A DNA stretch of 64,000 nucleotides, from contig NC_092799.1 of assembly GCF_918797505.1 (NCBI RefSeq), positions 31,322,597-31,386,596 of the forward strand, in the 5' to 3' direction. The DNA comes from Bemisia tabaci (lineage: Eukaryota > Arthropoda > Insecta > Hemiptera > Aleyrodidae). The notes beneath the pieces were generated by a model. That model ran no database searches. It saw nothing but the letters and a program-made list of their open reading frames with translations, and was not told the origin of the DNA. The position numbers were made by a program, and so were the translations under genes. Positions 1 to 11,720 of the stretch are shown here, piece after piece; the first letter of the stretch is position 1; the number at the start of each line of letters is the position of its first letter.

Positions 1-691
1 AAAAGTAATCGAATTTTGGAAATTATTTTTCCTTTCAGTTTAATATTTACAAAATAATTAGAAATATTGTCGTGTGAGCAAGACCATGCGGTAATTTTAA
101 AATGTGAAGTATCATGGCATGTCAACCAGAGCAACACCCCCCCCCCCTCTTCAACTACCAATCAACTTATACCATCAAATCTCAACTGGTTGGCCGCAAT
201 GACTTAACAGCGGCGATGTGGCAATCTCGCTCGCGTATTAGTCTAATAATCTCTCATTAGCACCAGAGCAAATGTTGCTCACGGAGGCGTCCAAATTTTA
301 CCTCTTAAGTATTTAAGAAAGGCAATTTAAATTAAGTACCTTGCTCTTCAAACTTACTTTTCTATTGTTTATCGTCCCTCAGTAAAACATAACTATCATC
401 GTCCAAAATTGACGTGCAAGATCTATAAAATACCACGATTTGAGGCCATTCAGAAAAATTCATTCATTGTATTCCAGTTCTTTAGAGGCAGGAACAGATC
501 AGCCCCTAGAGTTGGTAAACTTCGGACGATATTCTATATGTAACATAGGAATAAGATTCATATTTTAGTTATGTAGTTCTCTGGGTTGATTCCCCAACAT
601 AGTAGAGGCTTATTCTTAAAAGGGAAAAGGTAGATGCAGAGAAATATGCCTCAAACTTAATCCCTTTCAGTAAAATCTAATCGCCTCATTA
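1..691. other. AT-rich stretch, no gene seen
   Basis: No coding pattern or repeat shared with the rest of the window was recognised. The only oddity is a run of 11 C near 137-147. Confidence 0.5.
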
Positions 692-954
692 CATATCGAC
701 GGTGAAACTACCAAACCACGTATCTCGTTTGCGGTGTTTAAAAATCTACGCTCACATTTTATTTTTTTGAAGTAGACCAAATCAATATCATTCTTTGAAA
801 TTTTCACGGAATTTTCTCAGCACGAAGAGGAAAAATCACAGAAATTTTCAAGACTGGATGTTGAGTAGTTTTTCATTTAAAAAATAAAGTATGACAGGAA
901 GTCTGCGACGTCGCAAACCGAGATACGTGGTATGGTAGTTTCACCGTCGATATG
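692..954. mobile_element. MITE family D, copy D1 (complete)
   Basis: The element opens with CATATCGACGGTGAAACTAC and closes with its reverse complement, so both ends match for about 45 bp (the rest of the arm holds the ACCACGTATCTCG motif). It is 263 bp, has no coding capacity, and is the best preserved copy of a family seen again near 22963, 36899, 47110, 47637 and 51780. Superfamily is not assignable because no clear target duplication is visible. Confidence 0.85.
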
Positions 955-1462
955 CTCATGACTAGGTTTTAACACGTGCTGAGAAAGGCTGTTATTTGTT
1001 AACTTTTAGGCGATAACAAGTAACAATCGTCTCTAATAAATTGACAGCCTCATTTTTCGAAGTAAACATACGCAAAAGCCACATTCAACGGCGATTCTTC
1101 CACGGTTTTCGAAACCAACTTGTCCCAAGTAACGATGTGTGAAAAACTCTTTGGGACTTTTTCTTTAAATTGACCGAACTTTGTCAGATTTGGGGTATTT
1201 CAAGCAGACACCAATAAGAACGGATTTGATATTGATTCATGCTCATCGATTGAGACATTGTACAAGGGCTCAATTTTTTGGCAGTGCTGAATTTCAATAA
1301 AATTTTCTGACATTGTTTTTTGTTTTTTAAACTGATTAAGCTTTAAGGCGCATGAACTCTGTAAGAGATTTTGACGCTCAGCTCAAGCTGTACACTCTCT
1401 AAACAACACAGTGTGGGAAAGAAACAATGCACGATTAAGTAGTCTGCAAAAGCCGTTGCAGT
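955..1462. other. Intergenic stretch, nothing recognised
   Basis: AT-rich sequence between MITE D1 and dispersed repeat P1; no motif or long reading frame that looks real. Confidence 0.5.
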
Positions 1463-1800
1463 GTGCAATCTGACTCGCGTAGGATTTTTACAGTGCCCGT
1501 AACCAATGGACCATAAAAATCTTAATATCTCAGCTAGAAGTTGATTTCAGATGTTTTCGTCGCGCGAATCGTGTTTTACGTGAAATTTTGTTGAAGAATT
1601 ATGTATCAAAGTGCTTTAATTCGTACTTTGTTTAATGATCCATGCAATCTAAGAAAGCGAACATACAGAACTTTCCTTATTTTTCTCAGAGAAAATATTT
1701 TATCGGGAGAAACGAGTCAACGTTGGATTGCGTATGCGGCGTCGAAATATAACATGGGCCTTCTAAGCCCCATTGTTCGATGCCGTGATTATCCTCGCGA
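1463..1800 (+). repeat. Dispersed repeat family P, copy P1
   Basis: This stretch aligns by eye with 6878-7115, 13440-13925 and 14660-14992. Shared blocks are a 'gtgtgcaatctgactcgcg' block, a 'gcgaatcgtgtttacgt' block and 'tttgtttaatgatccat'. No terminal inverted repeats, poly-A tail or coding sequence were found, so the class is unknown. A 130-codon open frame starting at 1601 lies wholly in the repeat and shows no family resemblance. Confidence 0.7.
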
Positions 1801-1809
1801 GTTCAAGGA

Positions 1810-1975
1810 ATCGCGCCGAACACGGTGCGGTCGGTGTCAAACTCATCAGCGCCTGCAAGACTGCATAAATACTTCACGCATTGCGCCGAAGAGTGCGGTC
1901 GGCGTCCGACGTGTATTAGCTCCTACTAGACTACATGAATACTTCTCGCATTGCACGAAACGCCATGAGAGATAT
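1810..1975 (-). repeat. Q minisatellite units (~70-80 bp), copy Q1
   Basis: Two or more units containing 'gactgcataaatacttc' followed by 'acgcattgcgcc' lie in tandem. The same unit recurs at 7120-7300, 26640-26770, 27667-27865 and inside the two hAT-type elements at 49618 and 59337, where it runs in the opposite orientation. Here the units directly follow repeat P1, as they do at 7120 after P2, so P plus Q may be one composite repeat. Confidence 0.75.
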
Positions 1976-1984
1976 ACTTGTGAG

Positions 1985-3284
1985 CTGGACTGAGGGCGCA
2001 TCACACTGTGAAGATGACTCGGCACTCGACCGCGCCCCCTTCTCTGGCTCGCACGACGCTATAATCGCCGCAAAACTAGGACCGCGCGTTATTTCTTTTG
2101 ACAGCACCTGCCCGGTTTTTACCACAATTAAAGGGTATTTATGTATCTTAATTACAACGATTCAGAAATCGGACGATGTATGAACAATGCAGCGATTCTG
2201 AAACTTGATTCGCGTAAAATTAATTTCGGTTTACTAAAAAGGAAACAGAACGAACGAGTTCTATCGCGTCGAAATGTTTTGTGATTTTACCTATTTTATA
2301 TCATTCTGGAAATTTCTCGGAAAATAAACTATAAGTAGAGATGTGCAGCGTTGCAATCGGAGATAAGAACACTTTTCTCCTGATGGAAGCGTCGACATTT
2401 GCGATTTCATTCACATGTGTTTATTGTATATTGAACGCTTTAAAATTTCGAAAATTTCCCGAGTGAGACACCTCGCTCCCCCCTTCCGCTCCATGGATCC
2501 ACTTGTGTATTGTAGTGTAAAAATGGTTTCTTTTCTTTTCTTCCTTCTTCTTCCGCCTCTTTCTTTTATCTGCAAAGGTCAAGACTGGGTGTACCGGTTC
2601 AACCCACTTTATTAATAAGCCATTCATTGCAGATTAATATTAATTGACTGCGCACTGCCACGGGAAATTTAAACGATTGAAATAATTGAAGCATCGAGGA
2701 GTTTTGGCTTTGCCTACGTTTAGAGGCTTCAGGGTGGGACGGTAGAAGCGGGAAGTGCTCACTTGGAAATTTTCTTCGGTCTCTTGACTTCTCGACTTAA
2801 CGACCTTTTACCGCCCGACTTGTAAGTTGCACAGCACTAGGTGCACGCTCGGTTCAGCATAATTGCCTCCCGGTGGTTTTCCCTGTAAATATTGATAAAA
2901 ATAGCGGAAAAAGGATGATCGTAATGCGGCTTCCGCGAGGAACTTGGCGCGGAATTGGATTTTTACCCGCTTTTAGATGTAAATTCATCGGGGAAGGAGG
3001 AATAAAGTCAATACGTTTCATTGAGCGGTACTTTTAACAGCTCGTGTTGATTAACTTCAATTCTCTCGCGTCATTGGGTTCACTCGTTTTCACGGCATTT
3101 GCTCCATTTGTTTTACCTCCTCTTTTGTCCGCGGGTTTTCTCTCGTCTGGCTCTCTCCAACAGGTACTCTCACCGGATAAAGCGATTCCGGACGAGAAAA
3201 ATATATTTAGCGGATCCGACTGTAGAAGAATGCAAATACAGGCGAGCTCTAATATTCAATGTGTATCTTATGGCTGTTGTAAGC
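1985..3284. other. No gene seen
   Basis: Contains a C/T-rich stretch near 2530-2570 and several short open frames with no recognisable similarity. Nothing supported. Confidence 0.5.
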
Positions 3285-3568
3285 ATCAAGTTCACAACAG
3301 TGGAGAATTTACATGCAAATATTTTATTGCTTCATCTGAAAACGCTTAAAGAGTTGGTTTTACAGTATTTTTTTATAATTTGTTTCTGATATGGGAAATA
3401 GTATAAAAGTAGATTTAAAAGTGAGAAAATGCACCGCCTAGTGACGTCATCTGGCGGTATTTCCCGTTTTAACACACGTATTTTAGCAGATTAGATTATT
3501 TTGTCATATCTACTCCAATAATTGTCCAATTCATGAACCAAGGGTATCCTCGTGTTCAGTTCACTTAG
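3285..3568 (+). repeat. Dispersed repeat family L, copy L1
   Basis: About 285 bp that aligns with 14992-15285. Shared blocks include 'gtgacgtcatctg', 'caataattgtccaatt' and 'tattttgtcata'. The copy is cut at its right end by the mariner palindrome at 3569. No terminal repeats or coding potential are visible; class unknown. Confidence 0.7.
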
Positions 3569-3880
3569 TACGAGGGGCGTTCAATAAGTAAGTATCCCCC
3601 CTCTCTAAAATCCATTAGAATGGACCAATTTTAAAAAACTTGGGCTCAAAATCTTCCTTAGGATATTTTGAGTTCAACAAAACAAACCGCAACAAAATCG
3701 GACCATGTCCGGCCGAACGCGAGCCGTTTGAACGCGCCGAAGTGCTCGACGCTCCCGCCGAATCCGCGAGGATTTAAAGTCCGCTACAGGAGAAGAGCTT
3801 CTCTGCCAAAGCCTCAGTCGTTCATCACTGACGAAAAATCAAAGACATTTTTGTAGAATAAGGGGCTTACCTCACTTCCC

Positions 3881-4066
3881 CACATAACCAGCTCGATCCA
3901 AGCAAGTCTGATACTGAGACTAAGAGAACAGCTTTTGGATGCCTCGCGCGTGGAGGTCTTTCAGCTGACCGGGGATGAAAGAGTGGACGGCTTGTTTGAC
4001 CTCTTCCCCTGATTCAACATTAACTCCTCCAAGTTCAGATTTCAGGAACGGGAATAAATGGTGGTC
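3881..4066 (-). pseudogene. Mariner transposase C-terminal fragment, left arm
   Basis: Minus-strand mirror of the right-arm fragment. It starts in the loop with DHHLFPFLKSELGG, which includes the expected third catalytic Asp, and so is slightly better preserved at its start than the right copy. It shares the internal stop and the same C-terminal end. The first two catalytic Asp residues and the DNA-binding domain are missing. Confidence 0.78.
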
Positions 4067-4073
4067 TTGGTTG

Positions 4074-4254
4074 CCATTTATTATCGTATCTGAAATCTGA
4101 ACTCGGAGGAGTTAATGTTGAATCAGGGGAAGAGGTCAAACAAGCCGTCCACTCTTTCATCCCCGGTCAGCTGAAAGACTTCCACGCGCGAGGCATCCAA
4201 AAGCTGTTCTCTTAGTCTCAGTATCAGACTTGCTTGGATCGAGCTGGTTATGTG
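4074..4254 (+). pseudogene. Mariner transposase C-terminal fragment, right arm
   Basis: Reading outward from the loop, the frame gives HLLSYLKSELGG, then VNVESGEEVKQAV, then FIPGQLKDFHARGIQKL; an in-frame TAG precedes the QTCLDRAG end. HLF..LK..LGG and the closing GDYVEK-like residues are family hallmarks of mariner transposases. Only the final ~60 codons are present. A mirror copy lies on the minus strand at 3881-4066 and keeps the Asp of the DHHLF motif (the third residue of the D,D34D triad) in the loop. Confidence 0.8.
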
Positions 4255-4626
4255 GGGAAGTGAGGTAAGCCCCTTATTCTACAAAAATGTCTTTGATTTT
4301 TCGTCAGTGATGAACGACTGAGGCTTTGGCAGAGAAGCTCTTCTCCTGTAGCGGACTTTAAATCCTCGCGGATTCGGCGGGAGCGTCGAGCACTTCGGCG
4401 CGTTCAAACGGCTCGCGTTCGGCCGGACATGGTCCGATTTTGTTGCGGTTTGTTTTGTTGAACTCAAAATATCCTAAGGAAGATTTTGAGCCCAAGTTTT
4501 TTAAAATTGGTCCATTCTAATGGATTTTAGAGAGGGGGGATACTTACTTATTGAACGCCCCTCGTAGTTTTCACTTAAACACGAAATCCATCATTCATCA
4601 TATTTCAGACAACTGCCAATTCTCTA

Positions 4627-4877
4627 TTGAGGGGTTTGGAGGACAAGGCGTATAAGCGCAGTGTTTGCTATTTTGAAAAATACGTGTTTAAAGTTTCGGA
4701 ATCACCTTATGGCAGAAAAAAAGTTCAAACTGATATTTTGATGTTCGAAAATTGGAATTTGGGAGCGAATTTTTCACAGAATGTGCATTAAGACTGGATT
4801 TACTTAAAATCTCTAATATCTCGATTTAAAAACTTTCAAAAACTGCACTTATGCGCCTTGTCCTCCAAGCCCCTCAA
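4627..4877. mobile_element. MITE with TTGAGGGG termini
   Basis: Begins TTGAGGGGTTTGGAGGACAA and ends with an imperfect complement (CCTCCAAGCCCCTCAA), with further pairing through the 'gcgtataagcgcagt' segment. About 251 bp, non-coding. Only this copy was found in the window; no target duplication is clear. Confidence 0.75.
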
Positions 4878-5929
4878 CTGTGAAAGTTGTATACTTTTAC
4901 AGTTACAAAACAGAATACAAAACTGAAATGCCTTACTATGGAAAAACGCTATCAAGCCTTCATACGTTGCTTTTCCCTCTATAAAACACGAATTTTCTGG
5001 GAACTTGTAAACATTGTTCTTCCAGTTTTTCAGAGAATGAAATCTGTGTTTTATCGAAAGGAATTTGGTAACATGCAATCGTACGTACGGCCTTTTCAAG
5101 GCAGGGAAGCTGTGCTGTGCACCCTCATGAATATTAAATTTCTACACGTGCCCTGATGCAAAGTTCAAGCAACCTAGCCTTAAAACGGGTGCCTGTTGAT
5201 AATACTGCACCGAAACATAAATTGCGCCGGTTTTCCCTTTTTTATATTCGTTTCATCTTCTTCCCGTTTTCCTGGTTCATTTTTCTCTCCAAAAAATGGA
5301 GGTCATTCTTAGGAAGGTTATATTTTTTTTACGGTAGGTAGAATATTTTAGATCTCAAGTACTGACTTTGCAATTCATGACAAGAAACACGTGATATAAT
5401 ACGATACAAGACTAAAAAATCTGTACAAAATTCAACTGAAACTTGGGGAATTGCCAGAAGTCATGAATTCTACTTCTCTCATGTATAGTGGATTAAAGAT
5501 TGTTAAATTCTTCGAACATTTTCTACAATTCGTGCACCCATTAAGGTCGCATTAAACTCTACAGCTGTACATTTATTCTCAAAACATACCAGCACTTTTG
5601 GCCCAATTTCCATACTACTGAATTTCCTTACGTGCTCTTCATTATGAGCAAGGAGAGTATCCAAAATTTGGAATTAGCTACTCATGCAAGTTTTTCAGGA
5701 TGTTCAAGGTGAAATCGCCGAAAGTAAACAAGCCGTGAGGCCTCGAAGCCAATCGAAAACCTGCTTCGACAGATGTTATTATTCAGATCTTATTATTTTT
5801 AGCTAATCTACAAGAATAAAGCACCAAAACGCGATGCTGTGATCAGCCAATTATATAGATCGTACCTAGAATGCATCGTTAAAAAGCTAAGGATCCACCT
5901 GAAATACCCGATGAAGTACTCCGGACGAA
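4878..5929. other. No gene seen
   Basis: AT-rich DNA with short open frames on both strands, none with recognisable similarity. Confidence 0.5.
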
Positions 5930-6170
5930 ACGTGCCGCGAGCGAGGCGATTGATCCCTAGACTGCACGACGGCGCGGCGGCGAAGCTCGAACGAGACAAC
6001 GACGACGCCTTGTGTCGCGACGCCGCGCCGCGCCGCGAAGATGCGTCGCGTCGCAGCGGGAATAACAAATCAAAGTCGTAACACTCCAACAGCCGTGCAA
6101 CACCCCTGTGACGGTGCACGCTGCACGCCGCATGCGGAATCGCGAAGACGCGCGCGGCGCCCTAATGCCT
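5930..6170. other. CpG-rich block
   Basis: Locally very rich in CG dinucleotides ('gcgcggcggcgaagctcg', 'cgacgccgcgccgcgccgcg') within an AT-rich region. It may be a promoter or 5' exon region, or a GC-rich repeat. No TATA box, start codon context or splice pair could be tied to a gene, and the open frames here on both strands are explained by the low stop-codon density of GC-rich DNA. Confidence 0.4.
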
Positions 6171-6620
6171 ATCATCCATCCACATTATTCATCCCGGTGT
6201 CACTCTACCTGGTCCCGTGCTCCCGCGTTCAGACTCAAAACGACGCCGGTTTTTTGGGGACCCGACCTTGATTCTGAAAATAACCTTGCGCAGGTGTTCT
6301 GGGTCCTTCCGCTCTCCACTGCTCTCGTAATAGTCACACTGGAGAATAACTTTGTGCTATCAATATAATACACAATAAATCAAAGGCTACTAGTCAAAAA
6401 ATGCTAACAATATATCTGGTAAGAAGCAAGGTCCTGAAAAGTGTGCTTCATTTGAGCAAAATCAATGAGGAAAAAAGGTGCAAAATTATTAGCTCTCAGA
6501 CCGGTGATCTCAACGCGATCTACCGGCTGAAAGCTGAACTACATGCTCTCAATTTCAGCTGCAGTACCCTGTAAAGGGTATTTTCCTGGTAAGGATGTGT
6601 TACATACAAATAAATCCGTC
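6171..6620. other. No gene seen
   Basis: Nothing recognised between the CpG-rich block and MITE R1. Confidence 0.5.
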
Positions 6621-6852
6621 GCACAGTGGATCGAGTCAATTAGAGAGGCCGGACATGAAAGTTTTAAAAACTGCAAATTTTGATGTACATTTCGTCACAT
6701 TTTAAATTTTAAGGGATGCTCCTGGAAGAACATTTCACGAGAAAACCGATGAAATCACTTTTAGAACCTCAAGATTTTGTGTAAACGGAGTTAAAAGGTT
6801 TAAAAGTTTCCAAATTTTGTCCGACCTCTCCTATTGACTCGATCCAGTGTGC
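6621..6852. mobile_element. MITE family R, copy R1
   Basis: Starts GCACAGTGGATCGAGTCAAT and ends with the near-complement ATTGACTCGATCCAGTGTGC. The internal arms pair around the 'ggccggaca' / 'tgtccgacc' blocks. 232 bp, non-coding. A diverged partial copy with one recognisable end lies at 53408-53607. Confidence 0.75.
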
Positions 6853-6877
6853 GCCGGGCCGATCCCGTCGTGGGTTT

Positions 6878-7115
6878 TCATTGCGCGAATCGTGTTCTAC
6901 GTAAAATTCTAGCGAAGAATCACGTATTAGAGTTCTTGAATTCGTAAACCTTGTTTAATGATCCATTCAATCTAAAAAAGCTAATATAGAGTACATCCCC
7001 AACTTTTCTCGAAATAAATATTTTGTCGGGAACGAGGCAACGTTGGAATGCTCATACGGTGTTGAAACAGAACCTGGGCCTTTTCAGCCCCATTATTCGA
7101 TGCCGCGATCATTTT
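6878..7115 (+). repeat. Dispersed repeat family P, copy P2
   Basis: Parallel to P1 at 1545-1800 through 'gcgcgaatcgtgttctacgt', 'cttgtttaatgatcca' and 'cgaggcaacgttggaatg'. As at P1, Q minisatellite units follow directly. Confidence 0.7.
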
Positions 7116-7119
7116 ATTG

Positions 7120-7300
7120 CGAGCTCGAATAATCGCGCCGAACACAGTGCGAGCGGCGTGGACCGCATTTTAGCACCTACAAAATTGCTTGAATACTTCT
7201 CGCATAGCGCTAAACGCAATGCAGTCGGTCAGTTAGCTTGAAATATATCAGCGCCTACAAGACTGCATGAATACTTCACGCATTGCGCGCACAACGCACT
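7120..7300 (-). repeat. Q minisatellite units, copy Q2
   Basis: Units with 'aagactgcatgaatacttc' and 'acgcattgcgc', spaced about 70-80 bp. Degenerate at the left end. Confidence 0.7.
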
Positions 7301-10186
7301 GTCCGCGGTCAAAAAATAGTCGGCACTGATGACAGAGGCTACTGTTCACAAGGCCCCTGCACTTTCTTTGTTTACGGTACTTACAGAAATGTTCTGCTGT
7401 GAGAGCAGAACTTCGATCGTAAGCACAGAATGCCTTGTCCTCATACCGGAAGTTTCCGTGGTCGTAACAAAAAAAGTGCAGTAGTCCTATGAACAGAACT
7501 ATTTTTTTAAGTGCACCAAGGCAAAATTTTTAGTGGGGGCGATTTTGTCGAATCCGCTCAAAAATCTAATTTTATAAAATCGACGTAAAACCTCGAGTTG
7601 GGTGCCTAAACGGAGCGTGCTTGAATCACATAACGCACTTTTTTCCTTTTTAGGCACCCCTTACCGTCCTCACGCCTCACACTGCAGCCTTTGAGAGTTC
7701 TTCAGGACCGTTCATATCTATACCATAAGCTTAATATGTAACCATGAATATCAAAGTTTTCAACCTCCTCCACCCCGTAACGTTTTTGCGACAGACATCT
7801 AATAACCCAAACCTTCGATTGAGTCGAAGGTCTTAGGTTACTTATGTAGATTTATTCTAATCCTGGAACTACTAATTAAGATAGGCATATTTCCATTCCA
7901 TTTTTGGTTTATTTTAATCCGTGGAAAACTTGAATGAATGAGATTTTTTATTTTATCTACTTTAATAAAATTAATTCCGTTGATTTTACTGTACTATTCA
8001 TTTTTCCAGCCTTTTCATTGTTTCGGTGCTGAACTCTAAACAAATGAGACCGAAATCAACCATTATTAACGCAAAAACACAAGTATTTTTCTCAGTGGTG
8101 GTATTTTTAATCGTTAAATGTGTTTCCATAAATAAATGTTTAGCTTCCCTCCCTGGTTCGTTTGCTCATCAGGAGTTTTATTTACCCTTCCAAATGATGC
8201 AGCTTGCGGGTGGTCATTTTTTGCTCTCGGTCGATCAACCTCTCCTGTCTCAGTGTACCATGTGCACTGTGTACGTCTGCATAATGCCCAAAGTTGATGC
8301 GCGTTGTGGAAGAGGAACAACCCCCCGCCCTCCCCGTAATCGGCAGCAATGTAGCTTTAATTAGAGCGCATGCCGCTGAGTAATCACCAGAACTTTAATT
8401 CATTAAAACATGCATCCACTTGATTTTGCGTAAAATGTGACATGTATTTTCACGCACCATATAATAGTTAAACTCATTTCAAACTCCGGGTAGGCTGTTT
8501 ACATTTGAATATTTTGCCGCATTACTCACGCGCCCCACAGGGTGATACGAAAGTCCCACGTATCCCACCAACATTTTACCTAATTGAGGTACAGATTCGA
8601 AACGTAGGGATGTTCTTAGGTCAAAAGGAGCTATTTTTGGGGGGCGGGTCATGAGGTGGGGAGAGGGGGTATCGGGCCCCGAATTTGTTTCAAATATGAA
8701 GACCCTACTTGTGAAACTTCGTTCGACAGAACATAAAAAAAGAATTTTTTTCGCGCGAACCCGAAGTCATTATCTCAGACCGTTAGAGAATGGCGGTCGA
8801 TTAATGTTCAAAATGACCGAGATGGGAAACTGCTTATATTGCAGATGAATTTTCCTAAAAATCGGCACTTTGAGGTATTTTTACACAAAATAAGCGAATT
8901 TGACACTAGATTTTTTCGTAAAAAATCGAATTTTTCAAAATGGCGGCAGGTTAAAGCACAAAATGGCCGTAAATTAGCAACCTTGGTTTTTTCAAAATTT
9001 AAAGTCACATTATTTTTCTTCGCTCCAAAATACTCTCAGATACCAAGTTTCATACAAATCTATCTTTTCCATAAAACTCTCTCGAACGAGGTATTACAAG
9101 GGTGATCTTTACATTTGAAAACAAATTTAGGGTTCGTTACCCCCTCTTTCAAGGGAGCTCCCCAAAAAATCTAAGAGGTCAAAACGAAGCTTCCTTTGGC
9201 CTTTGAAGATCCCCCAAGTTTCTGATCTTTAGTTGGATTCGGTAAAAAGTTAGATGGGGCAGGTACTTTACGGACTGTTGGATTGGATGCATGGACAAAT
9301 CGTTGGAAAATCACACTAGCCTCCGAAGGATCCAAAAGTGTAACCCTTACCCGGCTACTAGAGGTGGAGGTGCGCAGAAAACTGTGAATCGATAGAGGGC
9401 CGATCCAAGTTTTGTCAATTCAAGTAGGTCGAAAATTTAACAGTTATTTTCTATAGAGCTTTCGTTTGAAAGTTCACGGCCGGTTATTTTGTTCGCAACA
9501 AGTGCAGTATTATGATATGTTTATGCAACAATCCGAGAACTCCCGCTTTCAGTGTGCCGTTGAAGTTCGTCTCCAACTACTTTGGCTACCGCTCAGCTTG
9601 GGAAGGAACTTATTTCCGAAAGGGATGACTATCTCCAATCTGCTGTCCTACGGATGAACGCCGTAAGATCCTTCGGATTTCACTGGATTTTCTGGAAACC
9701 TATACACCGATGGTTTTTTTTTTTCTATTTTAGAGTGGTTTACTTTTCAGGAAAGCAAATTATTTAAAAAAGAAATGCATGAAGTGAATACTTTATCTTG
9801 CTGATTGTTAACAGTGTGTTTACGTGAAATTCCTCATTAGTAGCCCGTGGTCGAAACATGGGTTCCGATGAGAACGATACGCTGTTATTGTTCTTCTCGT
9901 AACCTTTCGAGACCCACTCAGACACAATGTGGCATGAAAAATGCGGGTGCTTGCCAGCTGTTTGATTTCATGTAAATATGAAAACGGCGTTACTTCGTAA
10001 ATAATTCAGCGTGTCTCGGGTTTATCCACAATCCATTCTTCCTCGCGTCTAGCACGCGGTTTCGTCTTTAAATAGAAAGAAGCGTGTCGCTCTCCATTTT
10101 TTCGTTACCGCAACCGCGGTATCGCACTACTGCTCGACATTCTTTGTGTCCTTATTTTCGGGTGCGATCAGCCACTTATTTCCCCG
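7301..10186. other. Long stretch without a recognisable gene
   Basis: Holds short unrelated open frames only. Between about 8780 and 8985 two related segments occur, each with an 'aatggcggtcg'- or 'aatggcggcagg'-type block followed by 'aaaatgaccg' or 'aaaatggccg', suggesting an old internal duplication. Nothing else is supported. Confidence 0.5.
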
Positions 10187-10618
10187 ACAGTCCCATAAAT
10201 AAACCTACGCATCGTATCTCTACCGGTCCAAGAAAAAAAGGTCCATGAAAATTCGGACGTTCCTTCATTTATCCGTATTACAATGAGACAATGAGGCATT
10301 CTGAAAAAATATTCAATTTTTTCCTCGGAGTTTTTCAGAACTCTCAATTTATTGTAACGTGTGAAGCAATTTTAAGTCGAAACACTCTTAAATTTTCCCA
10401 AAATAAAAATTTATCTTAATGACAGTCCCATAAATAAACCTACGCATCGTAACTCTACCGGTCCAAGAAAAAACGTTTCATGAACATTCGGTCAATGCTT
10501 CATTTATCCTCATCAAAATGAGTTTTTCAGAATTCTCAATTCAATGTATCGTGTGTAACGCAATTTTCGGGTATAACACTCTTAAATTTTCTCAAAATAA
10601 GAATTTATCGGGAGGAAA
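10187..10618 (+). repeat. Tandem duplication, ~235-bp unit, two copies
   Basis: The block beginning 'acagtcccataaataaacc' at about 10187 starts again at about 10422. The copies share 'tacgcatcgta', 'ctctaccggtccaagaaaaa', 'ttcatttatcc' and 'aacactcttaaattttc', with substitutions and indels, so the duplication is not recent. Non-coding. Confidence 0.8.
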
Positions 10619-10930
10619 TTGGCAACATTCGATTGTTCCTGCTGTTTTTTTAGCTGCACGGCTGAAGGAGAAGATATGGGAGGATCGAAGAAAAATAAGT
10701 AGAAAATAGTGGTGGAGAAAGTTATTTGTTGCGCTCTTCTGCTCGGTGTCTTTCTTTATCAGAGATTTTCGCAATGCAAGTTTTGTTTTGTTTCATACGA
10801 TGGCGCCTGATGCTGAAGTTTGCAGTATTTTTACAACGTCTTTTCAGATGTAGTCGAGGATTGGAAAAAAGTGTTCTCGGGAGCAAGAAAATTTAGCACC
10901 CTCTGAAGGCATAAAGCTAAATTTTCCATT

Positions 10931-11341
10931 TTAAGGTGATTCGATGGAAGCCATATTTTGTGTCAGAACGACACGCGACACATCGCACCGATTGGCTCCA
11001 TTTTTTTAGCTACTCATCATTTTCTACAAATTTTGAGATAGTAAATCTGTTGTCAGGAGACTAAAGAATTCACTTACCAATTTTGACAAACAAATTCAAC
11101 GTAATAAATACGTTGTTTTTTTGGAGGAAAAATCTCGCATATTGCAGTCTCGATATCTCTATCGAATGCGATTTTTTTCCGCCGAAAAAACCACGCCTTG
11201 AATTCTTTAGCCTCCTGACAACAGATTTACTATCCAAAATTCGAGAGAAAAATGATGAGTAGTCATAAAAATGAAACCAATCGATGCGATATATCGCATG
11301 TCGTTCTGACACAAAATACGGCTTCCATCGAATCACCTTAA
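10931..11341. mobile_element. TTAA-bordered palindromic element
   Basis: Both borders read TTAA. The first internal bases GGTGATTCGATGGAAGCC are matched by GGCTTCCATCGAATCACC at the other end, and pairing continues inward through the 'acaacagatttact' block. About 411 bp including the TTAA borders. A TTAA target is characteristic of piggyBac-type elements, but the termini are not the usual piggyBac CCC type, so assignment is tentative. The 88-codon frame on the minus strand is a by-product of the palindrome. Confidence 0.7.
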
Positions 11342-11720
11342 CACGTATGTTCCAGTAGATTAGGTAATTATGTCATAGACATGTAACTTCTCCAATAAGC
11401 GTTCAGGGCAATTGAGTATATCCTCAACTCCTCGCTCTCAGCTCTCAGTAAAGTCTCTATCACTTTCAGAGACCTGCGAATCACCCCCATTCGAATTTCA
11501 AAAAGGAAATCGCCTCCGACGAGACTTTATCACTGTATCTATTATCGTTCAAACTTAAAGTAAATTGATGAATTGTCTTAATCAAGTAGTATACATTTTA
11601 GAGTCGATTTATAGAGTCGATATTTGAAAATATTAAAAATAGGTCAGATCGCAAAATAAGTCTGTAATTTATGAGCCAAAAAGTCAATAGATTAGTGCAA
11701 GTATTTTCTTTCCCATTCAA

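Larger units (their letters stand above)
3571..4564. mobile_element. Palindromic mariner derivative, two head-to-head 3' ends
   Basis: The two halves are reverse complements for about 490 bp each around a 12-nt loop at 4062-4073; only a few mismatches were seen, close to the loop. It begins CGAGGGGCGTTCAATAAGTA, ends with the complement, and is flanked by TA on both sides (3569-3570, 4565-4566), the mariner target duplication. Each arm carries the last part of a mariner transposase frame read outward from the centre: KSELGG, then SGEEVKQAV, QTCLDRAG and a GYVGK-like end next to the stop, as is typical for mariner C-termini. The part upstream of the third catalytic Asp is absent, so the element cannot encode transposase. 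The identical 62-codon open frames at 3668-3856 (+) and 4279-4467 (-) are mirror images in the 3' region and are not genes. Confidence 0.85.

Noticed and set aside
3668..4467. Two identical 62-codon open frames (3668-3856 + and 4279-4467 -) as paired genes
   Set aside because: They are mirror images within the mariner palindrome, outside the transposase-like frame, with a composition typical of non-coding GC-rich stretches.
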